64,000 nucleotides of DNA from Rhodoblastus sp963748385 (GTDB lineage: Bacteria > Pseudomonadota > Alphaproteobacteria > Rhizobiales > Beijerinckiaceae). The notes beneath the pieces are model-generated. The model saw only the letters and a list, made by a program, of their open reading frames with translations, did no database searches and had not been told where the DNA came from. Made by a program: the position numbers and the translations under genes. Where the stretch lies: assembly GCA_963748385.1 (NCBI GenBank), contig CAVVIQ010000020.1, positions 310,001-374,000 of the forward strand. The letters run 5' to 3'. Positions 1-7,679 of this stretch are shown here, piece after piece. Numbering within the stretch: position 1 is the stretch's first letter; each line of letters opens with the position of its first letter.

Positions 1-1
1 G

Positions 2-511
2 GTGGAGATCGGCGCCGCTCTCGGCGCCCGTGTCGTCGCCTGCGCCTCGTCGCCGGAAAAACTCGATTTCGCCCGCGGCCACGGCGCCCATGACGGCCTC
101 GACTATTCAAGGGAAGACCTCAAGGAAGGCCTGAAACTTCGCACCGGCGGCAAGGGCGTGGACTGCGTCTATGACGCCGTCGGCGGCGTGTTCAGCGAGC
201 CGGCCTTGCGCGCCATGGCCTGGAACGGCCGATTTCTGGTCGTCGGCTTCGCCTCGGGCGAAATCCCGAAAATCCCCCTGAATCTCACCTTGTTGAAAGG
301 CTGCGCCATTCTCGGCGTGTTCTGGGGCGAATTCGTCAAGCGAGAGCCCGAGGCGCATCGCGCGAACATGGCGCGGATTTTCGATTGGGCCGCCAGCGGG
401 ATAATTTCAGCCCATGTCGATGAAGTGTTCCCGCTGCATGACATCGCCAAGGCTTTGAACCTGCTCAAGCAGCGCAAGGCGCGGGGAAAAATCCTGCTTT
501 CGATTCCATGA
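2..511 (+). CDS. Zinc-type alcohol dehydrogenase/quinone oxidoreductase, C-terminal part (5' end outside window)
   Basis: This is the C-terminal 169 residues of a medium-chain dehydrogenase/reductase, probably an NADPH:quinone oxidoreductase. The frame is open to the left edge, so the N-terminal GroES-like domain is missing. The visible part is the end of the Rossmann domain, with the NADP-binding helix region (GAALGARVVA, then SSPEKLDFARGHGA), a VYDAVGG segment typical of quinone oxidoreductases, and the usual C-terminal ending (ALNLLKQRKARGKILL). No zinc-ligand region is available to separate zinc-dependent from zinc-free members. It stops 92 bases before the lemA start and is on the same strand. 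The substrate cannot be told from this fragment. Confidence 0.8.
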   Translation: MEIGAALGARVVACASSPEKLDFARGHGAHDGLDYSREDLKEGLKLRTGGKGVDCVYDAVGGVFSEPALRAMAWNGRFLVVGFASGEIPKIPLNLTLLKGCAILGVFWGEFVKREPEAHRANMARIFDWAASGIISAHVDEVFPLHDIAKALNLLKQRKARGKILLSIP

Positions 512-603
512 ACAGCCGTGTTTGCTCTGGCCTGACCGTCAAAGCGCGCTTAAATTGGCGCGCTTTCGGCGCGCCCCGCGTCCTTTTTCGAGAAAGAGTC
601 GCC

Positions 604-1200
604 ATGTCCTTTTCATCGCGTCTGCGCAATATCGTCGCTGTCGCTCTGGTCGGGCTAAGCCTGTCGGCCTGCGGCTACAACACCATTCCCACTGCCGAGG
701 AGACCGCCAAGGCGCGATGGGCCGACGTGCAGAACAATTACCAGCGCCGCGCCGATCTGATCCCCAATCTGGTGGCGACCGTACAGGGCTACGCCAAACA
801 GGAGAAGGACGTGCTGACCGCAGTGGTCGAGGCCCGCGCCAAGGCGACGCGGGTCCAGATCGACGCCTCTCAGCTCACCGATCCCGACAAGCTCAAGCAG
901 TTCCAGGACGCCCAGAACCAGCTCTCGGGGGCTCTCGGCCGGCTGCTGGCGGTCAGCGAGAATTATCCCGATCTGAAGTCGAACCAGAATTTCCTGGCGC
1001 TGCAATCGCAGCTCGAAGGCACGGAAAACCGGATCACAGTGGCCCGGCGCGATTATATCGCCGCCGTGCGCAATTATAATCTGACGCTTGAAACCTTCCC
1101 CTCGATGTTGTGGGCGATGACGGTTTTCCGCAACAAGAAGCCGATGGCGACCTTCACCGCGAATGACGACGCGCAGAAGCCGCCGCAGGTGAAATTCTGA
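604..1200 (+). CDS. lemA: LemA family lipoprotein
   Basis: A 198-residue LemA family protein. The chosen ATG gives a short basic N-terminus, a hydrophobic helix and a lipobox (LSAC, Cys-23), so it is predicted to be a lipoprotein anchored in the envelope. The frame is open further upstream, but an earlier start would bury this signal. The LemA core follows: ARWADVQNNYQRRADLIPNL, then long helices and the conserved RRDYIAAVRNYN segment near residue 150, with the usual FP segment behind it. LemA proteins are helical-bundle proteins of unclear biochemical role and are commonly encoded next to TPM-domain proteins, as here. Two TPM genes follow at once on the same strand, which suggests one operon. 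Confidence 0.9.
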   Translation: MSFSSRLRNIVAVALVGLSLSACGYNTIPTAEETAKARWADVQNNYQRRADLIPNLVATVQGYAKQEKDVLTAVVEARAKATRVQIDASQLTDPDKLKQFQDAQNQLSGALGRLLAVSENYPDLKSNQNFLALQSQLEGTENRITVARRDYIAAVRNYNLTLETFPSMLWAMTVFRNKKPMATFTANDDAQKPPQVKF

Positions 1201-1217
1201 CCGGTTTCGGGGCGCTC

Positions 1218-2060
1218 ATGCCGCGGACTCTGGGACAAAACCCGCGCATCATACGAATTCCGCATGAATCATGCGGAATTCGTAGCACAGGCGCTTTGCG
1301 GCTTTGGCTGTTTGCCGCGCTGATTTTGGCTCTCGCCTTGGTTCCGTCGGCGCTGCGCGCCGACGTGACCGATTTCCCGGCGCTGACCGGCCGTGTGGTG
1401 GATCAAGCCAATCTCCTGCCGCCGGATGTGAAGCAAAATCTTGAAACCAAGCTCGCCGACCTGGAACAGAAGTCGGGCATCCAGTTCGTCGTCGCCACCG
1501 TCAGTTCGCTGCAGGGCGAGGAAATCGAGCCCTACGCCAATGAATTGTTCCGTCACTGGGCCTTGGGCGAAAAAACCAAGAACAATGGCGTTCTGCTGCT
1601 GGTCGCGCCCAAGGAAAGGAAGGTCAGGATCGAGGTCGGCTATGGCCTCGAAGGCGTGCTCACCGACGCCTTGTCCAAGATCGTCATCGTCAACGCCATA
1701 GCGCCCCGCTTCAAGGCGGGCGATTTCGCCGGTGGGATTACCCGGGGCGTCGACGACGTCATCACGATTCTGACGACCGATTCGAGCGAATGGACAAAAA
1801 AACCGCAAGTCCGCCCAGATCAGCCTGACAATGCCTTTGACGCGATCCTCCCCTTCCTCATCGTCGCTCTGGTCATCTTCATATTATGGCGCAGCAACCG
1901 CGGCGGCGGGCGGCGCGGCGGCGGCGGCGGGCCGTTCATCTTTCTGCCGGGACCCGGCTGGTCCGGCAGTGGGGGCGGCGGCTTTTCCGGGGGCGATTTC
2001 GGCGGTTTTTCAGGCGGCGGCGGCTCGTCGGGCGGCGGCGGGGCTTCGGGGGATTGGTGA
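1218..2060 (+). CDS. TPM-domain membrane protein (YgcG family), first of two
   Basis: About 280 residues. The order is an N-terminal hydrophobic signal (LWLFAALILALALVPSALRA), a TPM domain of roughly 125 residues (from FPALTGRVVDQANLLPPD through GVLLLVAPKERKVRIEVGYG), one membrane helix (ILPFLIVALVIFILW) and a glycine-rich tail ending GGGGASGDW. This is the usual YgcG/TPM layout. TPM domains have been linked to phosphatase activity and photosystem repair in plants, but the bacterial role is not settled. The start is uncertain: ATG at 1218 has only a weak ribosome site and puts the palindrome inside the gene, while TTG at 1296 would begin exactly at the signal peptide but lacks a clear ribosome site. 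It overlaps the next gene by one base (TGATG). Confidence 0.85.
   Translation: MPRTLGQNPRIIRIPHESCGIRSTGALRLWLFAALILALALVPSALRADVTDFPALTGRVVDQANLLPPDVKQNLETKLADLEQKSGIQFVVATVSSLQGEEIEPYANELFRHWALGEKTKNNGVLLLVAPKERKVRIEVGYGLEGVLTDALSKIVIVNAIAPRFKAGDFAGGITRGVDDVITILTTDSSEWTKKPQVRPDQPDNAFDAILPFLIVALVIFILWRSNRGGGRRGGGGGPFIFLPGPGWSGSGGGGFSGGDFGGFSGGGGSSGGGGASGDW
1252..1284. repeat. 33-bp near-perfect palindrome (16-bp arms, 1-base spacer)
   Basis: The left arm TACGAATTCCGCATGA (1252-1267) is the exact reverse complement of the right arm at 1269-1284, with a single A between them. It lies at the lemA/TPM junction and, if the TPM gene starts at 1218, inside its first codons (RIIRIPHESCGIRS). It could form a very stable hairpin or be a dimeric operator. 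It lacks the T-tract of a terminator. I noticed no second copy in the window by eye. Confidence 0.85.
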
Positions 2061-2668
2061 TGTCGGCAAAAGTGGACGAGAACGCGATCATCGCCGCCGT
2101 GCGGGCCGCCGAAGCGCGCACCTGCGGCCAGATCGTCTGCGTCCTCGCCCGGCGCTCGAGCGATCCATCCGCCTTTGTCGTGCTTTATGCGGCGGCGCTG
2201 GCGCTCATCGCCCCGTGGCCTTTGCTCGAATGGAGCCAGACTCCGGCGCAAGTGGTTTTCGCCATTCAGACCGGGATTTTCGTGACCGCGCTGCTCCTTT
2301 TGGGCTGGACGCCGCTCGGCGTTCTCTTGACGCCGCGGGCCTTGAAGAGGCGGCAAGCCTTCGCCGCCGCGCTCGAACAGTTTTTCATCCGGGGTTTAGG
2401 AAAGACCCGCAGCCGGGCCGGCGTGCTGATTTACGTTTCGCTGGCGGAGCATTACGCCCGGATCATTGCCGATCGGGCGCTCGACGACCGGATTTCGGAA
2501 AAGGATTGGCGCGGGGCGGTCGAGGAAATGACCGCGCATCTGCGCGAGGGCCGGGTCACCGAAGGTTTTGTCGATGCTGTTGCGCGCTGCGGCGACCTTT
2601 TGGCGCGCGCGGCGCCCCCCGACGGCGGGGGAAACGAGTTGCCGGACAACCTCATTCGCCTGAACTGA
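2060..2668 (+). CDS. TPM-domain membrane protein, second of two
   Basis: A 202-residue protein whose ATG overlaps the stop of the preceding TPM gene (TGATG), so the two are almost certainly translationally coupled. The frame is open farther upstream, but that part is a shadow of the neighbour's glycine-rich tail. The N-terminus (DENAIIAAVRAAEARTCGQIVCVLA) starts a TPM-like fold that is interrupted by two membrane helices at about residues 35-52 and 65-90. The cytoplasmic half then resumes with RSRAGVLIYVSLAEHYARIIADRAL, the most conserved part of this short TPM subfamily. LemA, a long TPM protein and a short TPM protein in a row is a recurring alphaproteobacterial arrangement. No catalytic role can be assigned. 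Confidence 0.85.
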   Translation: MSAKVDENAIIAAVRAAEARTCGQIVCVLARRSSDPSAFVVLYAAALALIAPWPLLEWSQTPAQVVFAIQTGIFVTALLLLGWTPLGVLLTPRALKRRQAFAAALEQFFIRGLGKTRSRAGVLIYVSLAEHYARIIADRALDDRISEKDWRGAVEEMTAHLREGRVTEGFVDAVARCGDLLARAAPPDGGGNELPDNLIRLN

Positions 2669-2671
2669 ATT

Positions 2672-3850
2672 TCAGCGTCCCGAACGCAGCGCCGCGAGAA
2701 GCTTCACGCTGGCGCGGCCGTTGGGCTGCGCGCCGATCCGACGCTGGTAATCCGCTATGGCCTCGCGGGTCTTCGTTCCCATCACGCCGTCGATCTTGCC
2801 GCCGATGTCATAGCCGCGCTGGGCCAGCAGCGTCTGAACCTCCCGGCGCTCGACCCGCGGAATGCCGGGGTCGTCGGTCGGCCAGGGGGTGACGATTCCG
2901 GGGCCGCCCCTGATGCGGTCCGACAGGAGGCCGAGCGCCAAGGCGTACGATTCGGCGGCGTTATAGGAATAGAAGGCGTCGAAATTGCGCGACACCAGAA
3001 AGGCCGGGCCGTGCGGTCCCGAGGGCAGGAACAGGCCATAGCCGCCGCCGCCCGACATGGGCGCGCCATTGACTTGGGTCAGCCCGTGGGCGGCCCAGAA
3101 AGCCAGCGGCCTTTTCGCGCGCCAGCCTGACGGGCCGCGATAACCGGCGGGAAGCCTCACTTCGAAGCCCCAGGGCAGACCGGGAGTCCAGCCAGAGTGA
3201 TGGAGGAAATTGGCGGTGGAGGCCAGCGCGTCGGGAACCGAATTGATGACGTCGCGCTTGCCGTCGCCGTCGAAATCAACCGCGAGGCGCAGGAATGTCG
3301 AGGGCATGAACTGGGTGTTGCCGAAGGCGCCCGCCCATGAGCCGTTGAATTCCTCGAGCTTGACGTCGCCGCGATCAAGGATTTTCAGCGCCGCGAGCAG
3401 TTCGCCATGAAAATAGCCGGAGCGTCGGTTGGGCGTGCAGGTCAAGGTTGTAAGGGACTGGATGATCGGCCGGCCGCCGAAACTGCGGCCGAAATCGGAT
3501 TCGACGCCCCAGACCGCGATCAGCGCTGGCGCATCGACGCCGAAACGATGCTGGGCCGCGAGCGCCACCCGCCGATATTGGGCGAAACGCTCCTGGCCGT
3601 CGCGCACCCGCTCGTCGTCGACGAGGCCGGCGATATAATCCCAGACCGGTGTCGAAAATTCCGGCTGGGCGCCGAGAAAGCTCACGGCGTCATTGGCCTG
3701 CAGGCCGTCGAGGGCGCGGGAAAGCGTGGCCTGGGAAATGCCCTCGGCCGCCGCCTGCGCCTTGATTTGCTGCTTGCACGAGGCAAAATCCGCACGGGCC
3801 GTCTGGCCGAGCGCGAGAACGAGCGAAAGAGCGAGAATCCTGGACTTCAT
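2672..3850 (-). CDS. Lytic murein transglycosylase, MltB/SLT_2 type with peptidoglycan-binding domain
   Basis: A 392-residue exported enzyme that should cleave the MurNAc-GlcNAc bond of peptidoglycan with formation of anhydro-MurNAc. It has a cleavable signal (ALSLVLALGQTARA, residues 7-20), an SLT_2 (MltB-like) catalytic domain over about residues 25-320, and a C-terminal PG_binding_1 domain at about 325-390 (LLAQRGYDIGGKIDGVMGTKTREAIADY is its repeat core, split here as LLAQRGYDIGG and KTREAIADYQ). The expected catalytic glutamate is Glu-117 in GVESDFG. There is no lipobox, so it is probably soluble in the periplasm. It follows leuD on the same strand after a short gap and converges with the TPM operon. 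Confidence 0.92.
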   Translation of the reverse strand: MKSRILALSLVLALGQTARADFASCKQQIKAQAAAEGISQATLSRALDGLQANDAVSFLGAQPEFSTPVWDYIAGLVDDERVRDGQERFAQYRRVALAAQHRFGVDAPALIAVWGVESDFGRSFGGRPIIQSLTTLTCTPNRRSGYFHGELLAALKILDRGDVKLEEFNGSWAGAFGNTQFMPSTFLRLAVDFDGDGKRDVINSVPDALASTANFLHHSGWTPGLPWGFEVRLPAGYRGPSGWRAKRPLAFWAAHGLTQVNGAPMSGGGGYGLFLPSGPHGPAFLVSRNFDAFYSYNAAESYALALGLLSDRIRGGPGIVTPWPTDDPGIPRVERREVQTLLAQRGYDIGGKIDGVMGTKTREAIADYQRRIGAQPNGRASVKLLAALRSGR

Positions 3851-3894
3851 GGCCGGAAACTAACGTGATTCTTGGCTATGCTGAACCGAAAACA

Positions 3895-4500
3895 TCAGAT
3901 CCAGGGACGGGCGCCGGCCATCCGCGCTTCGAAATCGGCGATTTTCGGCGCCTTCACCAAGGTCAGGCCGATGTCGTCGAGCCCTTCCAGCAGGCAATGC
4001 TTGCGATGCGGATCGACGTCGAATTTCACCACGCCGCCGTCGGGACCGCGGATTTCCTGGGCTTCGAGGTCGATGGTCAGGGTGGCGTTGGCGCCGCGCT
4101 CGGCGTCGTCCATCAGCTTGGCCAGGTTTTCCTTCGACACCTTGATCGGCAATACGCCGTTCTTGAAGCAGTTGTTGTAGAAAATGTCGGCGAAGCTGGT
4201 CGAGATGATCGCGCGAACGCCGAAGTCGAGCAAGGCCCACGGCGCATGTTCGCGCGACGAGCCACAGCCGAAATTGTCCTCGGCCACCAGGATCTGCGCC
4301 TTGCGATAGGCCGGCTTGTTGAGAACGAAATCCGGGTTTTCCGACCCATCCTCGCGATAGCGCATTTCCGAAAACAGGCCCTTGCCAAGACCGGTGCGGG
4401 CGATTGTCTTCAGATATTGCTTCGGGATGATCATGTCCGTGTCGATATTAGTGATCGGCAGCGGCGCGGCGACCCCGGTCAATCTGGTGAATTTTTCCAT
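3895..4500 (-). CDS. leuD: 3-isopropylmalate dehydratase small subunit
   Basis: The 201-residue small subunit of isopropylmalate isomerase, which converts 2-isopropylmalate to 3-isopropylmalate in leucine biosynthesis together with LeuC. Visible landmarks are the N-terminal PLPITNIDTDMIIPKQYL and the swivel-domain motif GCGSSREHAPWAL (residues 78-90). Length is normal. It is not directly next to leuC: an OsmC-family gene and a zincin-like peptidase gene lie between, all on the same strand with small gaps, so one operon serving both subunits is likely. Confidence 0.97.
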   Translation of the reverse strand: MEKFTRLTGVAAPLPITNIDTDMIIPKQYLKTIARTGLGKGLFSEMRYREDGSENPDFVLNKPAYRKAQILVAEDNFGCGSSREHAPWALLDFGVRAIISTSFADIFYNNCFKNGVLPIKVSKENLAKLMDDAERGANATLTIDLEAQEIRGPDGGVVKFDVDPHRKHCLLEGLDDIGLTLVKAPKIADFEARMAGARPWI

Positions 4501-4589
4501 TTTCTTACCTGAAAGTGTTCGCTTGCCTGAACGTGACGCCGGACCGGCGGTTCGGCCGTGGGTTTAACAAAGGGCGGGCGATGGGGCAA

Positions 4590-5015
4590 TCATTCGGCTT
4601 CGCGTTCGATCCGCTCCATGTCGGCGTCGGACAGGCCGAAATGATGGCCGATTTCATGGACCAGCACATGGCGGATGAGATCGCCCAGGGTCTCTTCGCC
4701 CTCGGACCATGCATCGAGGATCGGGCGGCGGAAGAGGAATACGATATTGGGGAATTGCCCGGTCTGGACGCCTTCGCTCTGGGCGAGGCCCCGGCCGCGA
4801 AACAGGCCGAGCAACTCGAATTCCGAACTGGCGTCGAATTCCTCCAGAATTTCGTCGTCGGGGAAATCCTCCACCCGGATGATCAGCCCTTCGCACGCCT
4901 GTCGAAAATGATCCGGCAGGCCGCGAAAGGCGGCGTCGGCGAGCGCCTCGAAATCGTGGAGCGAGGGCGCGGCGCGCGCGCCCCAATCCCATGGCGGCGG
5001 GCGTACGCTTCCCAT
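4590..5015 (-). CDS. Metallopeptidase family protein (zincin-like, DUF1025)
   Basis: A 141-residue protein of the small zincin-like family (PF06262). The zinc motif is clear: HEIGHHFGLSD at residues 120-130 gives His-120, Glu-121, His-124 and a following Asp-130. The start at 5015 is chosen because it overlaps the stop of the OsmC gene by one base; an upstream in-frame ATG would run into that gene. No signal peptide is present, so it is cytoplasmic. The family is widespread in Alphaproteobacteria and Actinobacteria and its substrate is unknown. Its position between leuC and leuD does not by itself imply a role in leucine synthesis. Confidence 0.88.
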   Translation of the reverse strand: MGSVRPPPWDWGARAAPSLHDFEALADAAFRGLPDHFRQACEGLIIRVEDFPDDEILEEFDASSEFELLGLFRGRGLAQSEGVQTGQFPNIVFLFRRPILDAWSEGEETLGDLIRHVLVHEIGHHFGLSDADMERIEREAE

Positions 5016-5533
5016 CAGCCTGTCGTCCCCGGCGTCACTTTGAGCGCCAGATTCGGCGGACGGGCCAGGGTCTGGAAGATCACGCAATAACGCTCGGTCA
5101 GTTTGACCAAAGCGTCGATCCGCTCTTGCGGTTCGTCGGTGTCGAGATCGAAAAACAGGCGGATCTCGCCGAATCCCACAGCCGCGTCCTTGGCGACGCC
5201 GAGCGTGCCGCGAAAGTCGAGATCGCCCTCTGCGCGAACCACGCCGCCCTTGAGGCGAAAATCGAGCGCTGTGGCCACCGCCTTCAGCGTGACCCCGGCA
5301 CAGGCGACGAGGGCTTCGAGCAGCATGTCGCCGGAACAGGCCTGCATGCCGGTTCCGCCGGCCGCCGGGTGAAGGCCAGCCTCGACCATGGCGCGCGAGG
5401 TCTCGACCTTGCAGGCCAAGCCGTCGCCGGAGAGATCGCCTTGCGCCTTCAAGGTCACGAAGGCGGCGCCGGCGTCCGCCTTGTATTTTTCTTTCAGCGG
5501 CGCCTGAAGGGCGCGCAATTCATTGGCGTCCAT
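5015..5533 (-). CDS. OsmC family protein
   Basis: A 172-residue OsmC/Ohr-fold protein. OsmC and Ohr are thiol peroxidases that reduce organic hydroperoxides through two cysteines. Two candidate cysteines are present, Cys-66 (MQACSGDML) and Cys-78 (ALVACAGVTL), on the expected central helix. The rest fits the fold: an N-terminal strand-rich half and a C-terminal LVKLTERYCVIFQTLARPPNL segment. It begins 13 bases after leuC ends and overlaps the peptidase gene by one base. This divergent OsmC branch is less well characterised than Ohr, so peroxidase activity is inferred from the family. Confidence 0.88.
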   Translation of the reverse strand: MDANELRALQAPLKEKYKADAGAAFVTLKAQGDLSGDGLACKVETSRAMVEAGLHPAAGGTGMQACSGDMLLEALVACAGVTLKAVATALDFRLKGGVVRAEGDLDFRGTLGVAKDAAVGFGEIRLFFDLDTDEPQERIDALVKLTERYCVIFQTLARPPNLALKVTPGTTG

Positions 5534-5546
5534 CGGGCTTCCCTTC

Positions 5547-6977
5547 TCACTTCAGTGTGCGCACGTCGACGAAATGGCCGGCCACCGCCGCCGCCGCCGC
5601 CATGGCGGGCGAGACGAGATGGGTGCGGCCCTTGAAGCCCTGGCGACCCTCGAAATTGCGGTTCGAGGTCGAGGCGCAACGCTCGCCCGGCGCGAGCCGG
5701 TCGGGATTCATCGCCAGGCACATCGAGCAGCCCGGCTCCCGCCATTCAAAGCCGGCGGCGACAAAAATCCTGTCCAGTCCCTCGGCCTCGGCCTGCGCCT
5801 TGACCAGCCCGGAGCCCGGCACGACCATGGCGTTGACATGCGGCGAGACCTTGCGCCCTTCGGCGATCTTGGCGGCCGCGCGCAGATCCTCGATGCGGCC
5901 GTTGGTGCAGGAGCCGATGAAGACTCGGTCGATCTTGATGTCGGTCGGCCTTTCGCCGCCCTTCAGGCCCATATAATCCAGGGCGCGCTGGATCTTGGCG
6001 CGCTGGGCCTCGGTCTTTCCGGTCTCGACCGTGGGGACGACGCCGTCGATGGCGATTACGTCCTCGGGGCTGGTTCCCCAGGTAAGGACCGGCGGCAGAC
6101 TGGAGGCGTCAAGCTCGACCACCGCATCGTAATGGGCGCCCGAGTCGCTCTTGAGTTGCTTCCAATAATGCAGCGCGCGCTCCCAGGCCTCGCCCTTTGG
6201 CGCCTTGGGGCGGTCCTTGAGATAATCGAAGGTTTTCTGGTCCGGCGCGATCAGGCCGGCGCGGGCGCCCGCCTCGATCGACATGTTGCACACCGTCATG
6301 CGGCCTTCCATCGACAGGGCTTCGATGGCCTCGCCGGCATATTCGATGACATAGCCGGTGCCGCCGGCGGTTCCGATTCTGCCGATGATCGCCAGCACGA
6401 TGTCTTTGGCGGTGACGCCCTCGCCGAGCTTGCCCTTGACCTTGACCAGCATGTTCTTGGCCTTGGCCTGGATCAGGGTCTGGGTCGCCAGCACATGCTC
6501 GACCTCCGACGTGCCGATGCCGTGGGCGAGCGCCCCGAAGGCGCCATGGGTCGACGTGTGGCTGTCGCCGCAGACGATGGTTGCGCCCGGCAGGGTGAAA
6601 CCCTGTTCGGGGCCGATGATATGAACCACGCCCTGGCGCCGGTCATGCTCGTTGTAATATTCGATGCCGAAATCGCGGGCGTTGATCGCCAGTTGCTCGA
6701 CCTGCGCCCTGCTTTCCGGGTCCTCGATCGGCTTGGAGCGGTCGGTGGTCGGCACGTTGTGATCCACCACCGCCAGCGTCTTCTGCGGCGCATGGACCTT
6801 GCGATGGGCGAGGCGCAAGCCCTCGAAGGCCTGGGGGCTGGTCACCTCATGGATGAGATGGCGGTCGATATAGATCAGGGCCGTGCCGTCGGGCTGGATA
6901 TCGACGACATGATCGTCCCAGATCTTGTCATAAAGGGTGCGCGGCTTTTCCGTGGATTTGGCCGTGGACTCAACCAT
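5547..6977 (-). CDS. leuC: 3-isopropylmalate dehydratase large subunit
   Basis: The large, 4Fe-4S-containing subunit of isopropylmalate isomerase (aconitase superfamily), 476 residues from the chosen ATG. Recognisable parts are RTLYDKIWDDHVV near the start, HEVTSPQAFEGLR, GDSHTSTHGAFGALAHGIG, and the cluster cysteines in GSCTNGRIEDL and in CSMCLAMNPD. The start at 6977 is preferred because GGAG lies about ten bases upstream and the length then matches the family; an in-frame ATG at 7031 would add 18 residues with no clear ribosome site. A terminator-like hairpin separates it from rplS, so leuC may have its own promoter. The partner leuD is two genes downstream. Confidence 0.96.
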   Translation of the reverse strand: MVESTAKSTEKPRTLYDKIWDDHVVDIQPDGTALIYIDRHLIHEVTSPQAFEGLRLAHRKVHAPQKTLAVVDHNVPTTDRSKPIEDPESRAQVEQLAINARDFGIEYYNEHDRRQGVVHIIGPEQGFTLPGATIVCGDSHTSTHGAFGALAHGIGTSEVEHVLATQTLIQAKAKNMLVKVKGKLGEGVTAKDIVLAIIGRIGTAGGTGYVIEYAGEAIEALSMEGRMTVCNMSIEAGARAGLIAPDQKTFDYLKDRPKAPKGEAWERALHYWKQLKSDSGAHYDAVVELDASSLPPVLTWGTSPEDVIAIDGVVPTVETGKTEAQRAKIQRALDYMGLKGGERPTDIKIDRVFIGSCTNGRIEDLRAAAKIAEGRKVSPHVNAMVVPGSGLVKAQAEAEGLDRIFVAAGFEWREPGCSMCLAMNPDRLAPGERCASTSNRNFEGRQGFKGRTHLVSPAMAAAAAVAGHFVDVRTLK

Positions 6978-7085
6978 GATCTCGATCTCCGACGCGGCCC
7001 GCGCGGCGCGGGCCATCTGCTTGGATGACATAGAATATTTTGGGCGGCCGGCAAGGCTGGGGGCGGTAATTTGGCTTGTAATGCG

Positions 7086-7112
7086 AAAAGGCCGGCGTAC
7101 AGCCAGCCTTTT
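7086..7112 (-). terminator. Probable rho-independent terminator of rplS
   Basis: On the minus strand an 11-bp stem with one mismatch (AAAAGGCTGGC / GCCGGCCTTTT) encloses a 5-base loop just after the rplS stop. The 3' side ends in a short T run that is part of the stem. Confidence 0.6.
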
Positions 7113-7142
7113 CTGAAAACGAAAGCAAGGCGGCGCAGGCGC

Positions 7143-7532
7143 TCACTCGGCTTTGGCGGCCTTGGCCTTGGCGTCGGAACGTTCCGCGATGCGGGCGGAT
7201 TTGCCACGGCGGTCGCGGAGGTAATAGAGCTTGGCGCGGCGGACCTTGCCGCGACGCACGACCTTGATCGAATCGATCAGCGGGCCATAGACGGGGAAGA
7301 CGCGCTCGACGCCTTCGCCGTAGGAAATCTTGCGGACGGTGAAGCTCTCGTTGAGGCCGCCGCCGTCGCGGGCGATCACGACGCCCTCATAGGCCTGGAC
7401 GCGGGCGCGATCGCCTTCCTTGACCTTGACATTGACGATCACGGTGTCGCCCGGCGCGAATTCCGGAATGGTCTTGCTGGCGGAAAGCTTGGCGATCTGC
7501 TCGGCTTCGAGCTGTTGGATGATATTGGTCAT
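7143..7532 (-). CDS. rplS: 50S ribosomal protein L19
   Basis: The 129-residue L19, which sits at the interface of the ribosomal subunits. It starts MTNIIQQLEAEQIAKL and contains the family signature around FAPGDTVIVNVKVKEGDR and RVQAYEGVVIARDGGG, followed by RKISYGEGVERVFPVY. The ATG at 7532 is preceded by GGAG; the open frame upstream has no homology. It has a short Lys/Ala-rich C-terminal tail, common in Alphaproteobacteria. Usually it follows rimM-trmD; here those genes are absent and hemY lies upstream on the same strand. Confidence 0.98.
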   Translation of the reverse strand: MTNIIQQLEAEQIAKLSASKTIPEFAPGDTVIVNVKVKEGDRARVQAYEGVVIARDGGGLNESFTVRKISYGEGVERVFPVYGPLIDSIKVVRRGKVRRAKLYYLRDRRGKSARIAERSDAKAKAAKAE

Positions 7533-7679
7533 TTCGGACTCCGTTTCGCCTGAAGGCGAGCGTTTCGGAACGCTGTTGTGAATTGGCGCCGCACGAACGC
7601 GGCGCTTCCCTGCTCCGCGGCGGCGGGCGAGGAGGCGGCCTATAGCCAATTTTTCCAGTCTTGTCGAGCGCCGCCGCCG

